The position numbers were made by a program, and so were the translations under genes. The notes beneath the pieces are model-generated. The model was given only the letters and a program-made list of their open reading frames with translations, made no database searches and was not told the origin of the DNA. Positions 61,568 to 64,000 of a stretch of DNA of 64,000 bases are shown one piece after another; position 1 is the first letter of the stretch, and every line of letters starts with the position of its first letter. Where the stretch lies: assembly GCA_949361645.1 (NCBI GenBank), contig OX442419.1:4846173-4910172 (forward strand), in the 5' to 3' direction. This DNA is from Spongilla lacustris (lineage: Eukaryota; Porifera; Demospongiae; Spongillida; Spongillidae).

Positions 61568-61759
61568 TTTGAGCGCAACTTTAAACACGCAAAAGGATGA
61601 CTTATTAATACGAATACACAATTGTTACAATTGTAACAATTCTATTCATAGGCTCGCAACAAATGAATCTATCGATCTACCAAACAAGACACTGGTAATA
61701 ATTATGATACGTCTAATTATGAATACATTTTAATCTCACGTGCACTTACGCAAAGAAGC
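61568..61759. promoter_or_regulatory. Putative bidirectional promoter of transposon copy 2
   Basis: 192 bp between the divergent start codons of the transposase (ATG complement 61565-61567) and the BEN gene (ATG 61760). It contains AT-rich stretches and an imperfect ACAATTGT / TTGTAACAATTGT motif near 61618-61640. Equivalent to 12705-12841 in copy 1. Confidence 0.45.
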
Positions 61760-63628
61760 ATGTGCTCGCAGATATGTGGGAAACGTTCAAGGCAACTGAG
61801 CGCGAAGTTACGGGAGACACTTGAAGATGGATTTGAAGAAACTCTACTAGATAAGAAGAGTAAGCACTTATATGTACTGTATATGTGGTCGTGTATGTGT
61901 ATGAATACGTGTATATATATATGGTCCGCGGGTGGCGTAAGTGCACATGCATATGTATATATATATTAATTTGCGTGCAGGCGAAGCTGTGATATAGCGT
62001 AGTGTACGTAGGTGTAGCAATTAACGCTGTACGTAAATTTACATTCGATGCGTGCATGCCTGTGTAAACGTACAAAGCTATATTAATTTACGCCTTAATT
62101 GCATCGGCTTAATGGTACGCACTGTATAAGCACACAGCAGGCCAGCTAGCTACACGTACATGTATCGGTTTGAGTTACTTGCGTATACAGCAAAGTACGT
62201 CGGACGATCGATTGCTTTGGACTGATATGAAGCCAATTAACACCTGAAGATTATATACCGTAAAACCTAAATTATCATAATACGAGCATATTGGCAACGT
62301 TGTTTTGATTTGCACTCTTATCCCACATGAACAATGAAATTAATTTATTTGCATCGATTTTAATTCAGTGTACATTGCACATCAGGAACCGTGATCGTAC
62401 GTTGTGCGCAAACAGGCAAAACGAAGAGCACTAAAATGGAGACACTTGGAAAGCCCGATTTTTTGCCTATTTGTGAAACAGATTTTGTTGACGGGGCAGA
62501 ATTTTTGATCAGTGAATATGGACAGGAATATCCTGTTACATTTTTATCTTTTTCAGGTGTTATACATTGGTGTCATGTGGATTGTAATTTCCATTTAGTT
62601 TGTGTTTCTATTTAGACAAAAGACCCAAAAGAATACATCAACCCGCAGCAACACCAGCACTGTCTCAAATGCCAGCTGAAACTGAAATGCAACCTGATGA
62701 TATTCCTACTGCTTCATCTCAGTTCTCCAAAACACAGTCTGCTCTTACGCGATCCACAAAGGTAATTCACAACACTGTAAAAGGCGTTTTGAAGAAAGCC
62801 AAAGAAACATCTACCACAATATCAAAACCAGTAAGCATAATCTGTTCGATGATGAGAAATTTTCTAATCATACTGTATTTAGATACAAGACCACCATAAT
62901 AAAGAAAATCAGTCTTTCTCAGGTCAAAATGTGATTTCAGGTCCTACGGTATGTTTCTTTTGCAGTGTCAAGAGTGATATATATAACTTTTCAGTGCATG
63001 CATGAGGAGAGGTTTGATAAAATTGAGAATCAACTGAAAGAAATCAAGAACATTTTGTTGAAGGTATGTAACTTCTTTTTCTATATGTTTGTATACAGAG
63101 AAACATGACAGTTTATTTTTGAAATCATAGGGTAATCAAAATGATGAATCCATTGATTTTAGTATGATCAACACTGATACACCCTATGCTGCGGCACTTT
63201 CACTCCTGGATGTATTTTTTACAAAAGAGGAGCTCAGTAAGTCGTTAGTGGTAAAGTCAAAGAAGAGCTCAAAACCAGCTTTATCGGAAGACAAGATGAG
63301 AAAACTGATTGGTATTTTTATATTGAGCAATATTTGGCTTAATTGATCACTTTTGGTTTTAGGCTGTGTGAAGAAACGATTTGGTGTCGACAGTTTCAAC
63401 ATGAGGGTACTGAAGAAAAAATGCAATCAAAAATGCAGAGACGTACACAGGGCTATGAAGCTTAGGTGTATTGAGTCTAGTAAAGGGGCCCACAGTGAAG
63501 TTGACAAAGCAAAAGCAGCAGAACGTTCATCTGGGGAGGGAGACAGTGAAGATTGTGAAGAGGAATCTGATCAGGATGAATCGGCTCTAGACGATAGTGA
63601 TGAAAAAGGAGACCTTAGAGCGGAGTGA
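61760..63628 (+). CDS. BEN-domain protein of EnSpm-type transposon copy 2
   Basis: Exon 1 61760-61859 (MCSQICGKRSRQLSAKLRET) ends phase 1. Exon 2 62386-62556 runs from TVIVRCAQTGKTKSTK to EFLISEYGQEYPVTFLSFS. Exon 3 starts at 62616 (KRPKRIHQPAATPALSQMPA). A short exon around 63000-63063 encodes a probable coiled coil (EERFDKIENQLKEIKNILLK). The last two carry a BEN domain: TPYAAALSLLDVFFTKEELS with ALSEDKMRKLIG, then CVKKRFGVDSFNMRVLKKKC and CRDVHRAMK, followed by an acidic tail (SEDCEEESDQDESALDDSDE). Exon 2 aligns with copy 1 exon 2 (IVHFDSENSK), and the first two intron phases are the same. BEN domains bind DNA or chromatin partners. Proposed role, inferred: regulator or accessory DNA-binding protein of the transposon. 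All exons appear open. Confidence 0.75.
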
Positions 63629-64000
63629 CAGAATTCTTTTAAACTACATGCACCAATCGATATAGTCCAATGCAAGTGCATATATCAATGTATTTGTATT
63701 TGATTCAATTTAATCAGAGCATATATATTAAATCACGCACGAATGGTTGTGTGAAGAAACTTATATGATCCTCGAAAGATGCATGCATGTTTACCGTACT
63801 AGTTCTTTCAAGATCGATGCATGATTCACGCAAGAGTCCTGTGTACGATTCGCGCGCGAATCTTTCGTAAGATTCATGCGCGTAAACGTCCGAAAATCAT
63901 GCACGCTCATGCGTGACTGAATGCATGTTTCTTGCATGGTTCTTGCAAAGATCCATAGCATGGTCGTGCAAGAAATTTTTACTCGGGTGCATTAGCATCT

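Larger units (their letters stand above)
58146..63987. mobile_element. EnSpm/CACTA-type transposon, copy 2, apparently complete (5.84 kb)
   Basis: Left end CCCAAGAAAAAATATCTTGC (then ATGAG) and right end, reversed, CCCGAGTAAAAATTTCTTGC (then ACGAC) form TIRs of about 25 bp. The dinucleotide tg flanks both sides (58144-58145, 63988-63989). Subterminal zones on both ends are dense in CATGCA and GCATGAT-type words (58160-58450, 63760-63970); a roughly 50-bp segment with ACAAGACATGCA and TCTTGAATG is duplicated at 58223-58275 and 58398-58458. It carries a transposase (minus, 58711-61567) and a BEN gene (plus, 61760-63628), head to head. Gene order, CCC-ended TIRs and 2-bp TSD match copy 1 at 8877-18132, though the sequences are well diverged. 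No breaks seen in either gene, so it may be a recently active autonomous copy. Confidence 0.88.

Overview
This window looks like eukaryotic, almost certainly metazoan, genomic DNA. It is AT-rich and intron-rich, with canonical GT/AG splice sites, microsatellites, minisatellites and several superfamilies of cut-and-paste DNA transposons. The very frequent ACATGTA words and the EnSpm-type elements with a companion BEN-domain gene make an early-branching animal such as a demosponge my best guess, but that is an inference. I found no clear host housekeeping gene, no rRNA or tRNA and nothing prokaryotic. The window is a repeat-dominated region in which many mobile elements can be delimited to the base by terminal inverted repeats (TIRs) and target-site duplications (TSDs).

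Layout. 1-6.4 kb: mostly unassigned DNA with a decayed THAP-like exon (3.5-3.7 kb). 6.4-21.4 kb: a 24-bp minisatellite split by a 9.26-kb EnSpm/CACTA-type transposon (copy 1, 8877-18132, TSD ac). That transposon carries a BEN-domain gene (minus) and a multi-exon transposase gene (plus) arranged head to head, and it is itself interrupted by a 1.5-kb CACTG-ended element (10867-12399, TSD gta). 22-27.7 kb: two hAT-type MITEs with perfect 8-bp TSDs, a diverged tandem duplication, a second unrelated 24-bp minisatellite (about 2.1 kb), and a truncated piggyBac transposase exon at its edge. 27.7-34 kb: unassigned DNA, two degenerate tandem repeats and a three-exon PHD-finger fragment. 34.4-40.3 kb: a 5.9-kb CACTG-ended element (TSD acg) without a recognisable transposase. 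41.5-42.8 kb: a foldback element. 43.1-44.7 kb: a TIR element with GCGCAA-rich ends. 44.9-49.3 kb and 49.5-53.0 kb: two related long-TIR elements of the IS630/Tc1/mariner type, one with a broken DDE transposase and one containing a 138-bp CACTG MITE (TSD att). 53-58 kb: unassigned DNA and a 20-bp tandem array. 58146-63987: a second, complete EnSpm-type transposon (copy 2, TSD tg), whose transposase and BEN gene both look intact.

How the parts work together. In both EnSpm-type copies the transposase and the BEN gene are divergently transcribed from a short central region, with conserved intron phases, so the pair is the conserved coding unit of the element. Copy 2 looks potentially active. Copy 1 is decayed: the position aligned with a likely catalytic Glu is Val, an in-frame stop is present, and an element sits in a BEN intron. 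Most of the small MITEs depend on transposases not present in the window. The long ORFs in the minisatellites arise because the unit is 24 bp (divisible by 3); I do not consider them genes.
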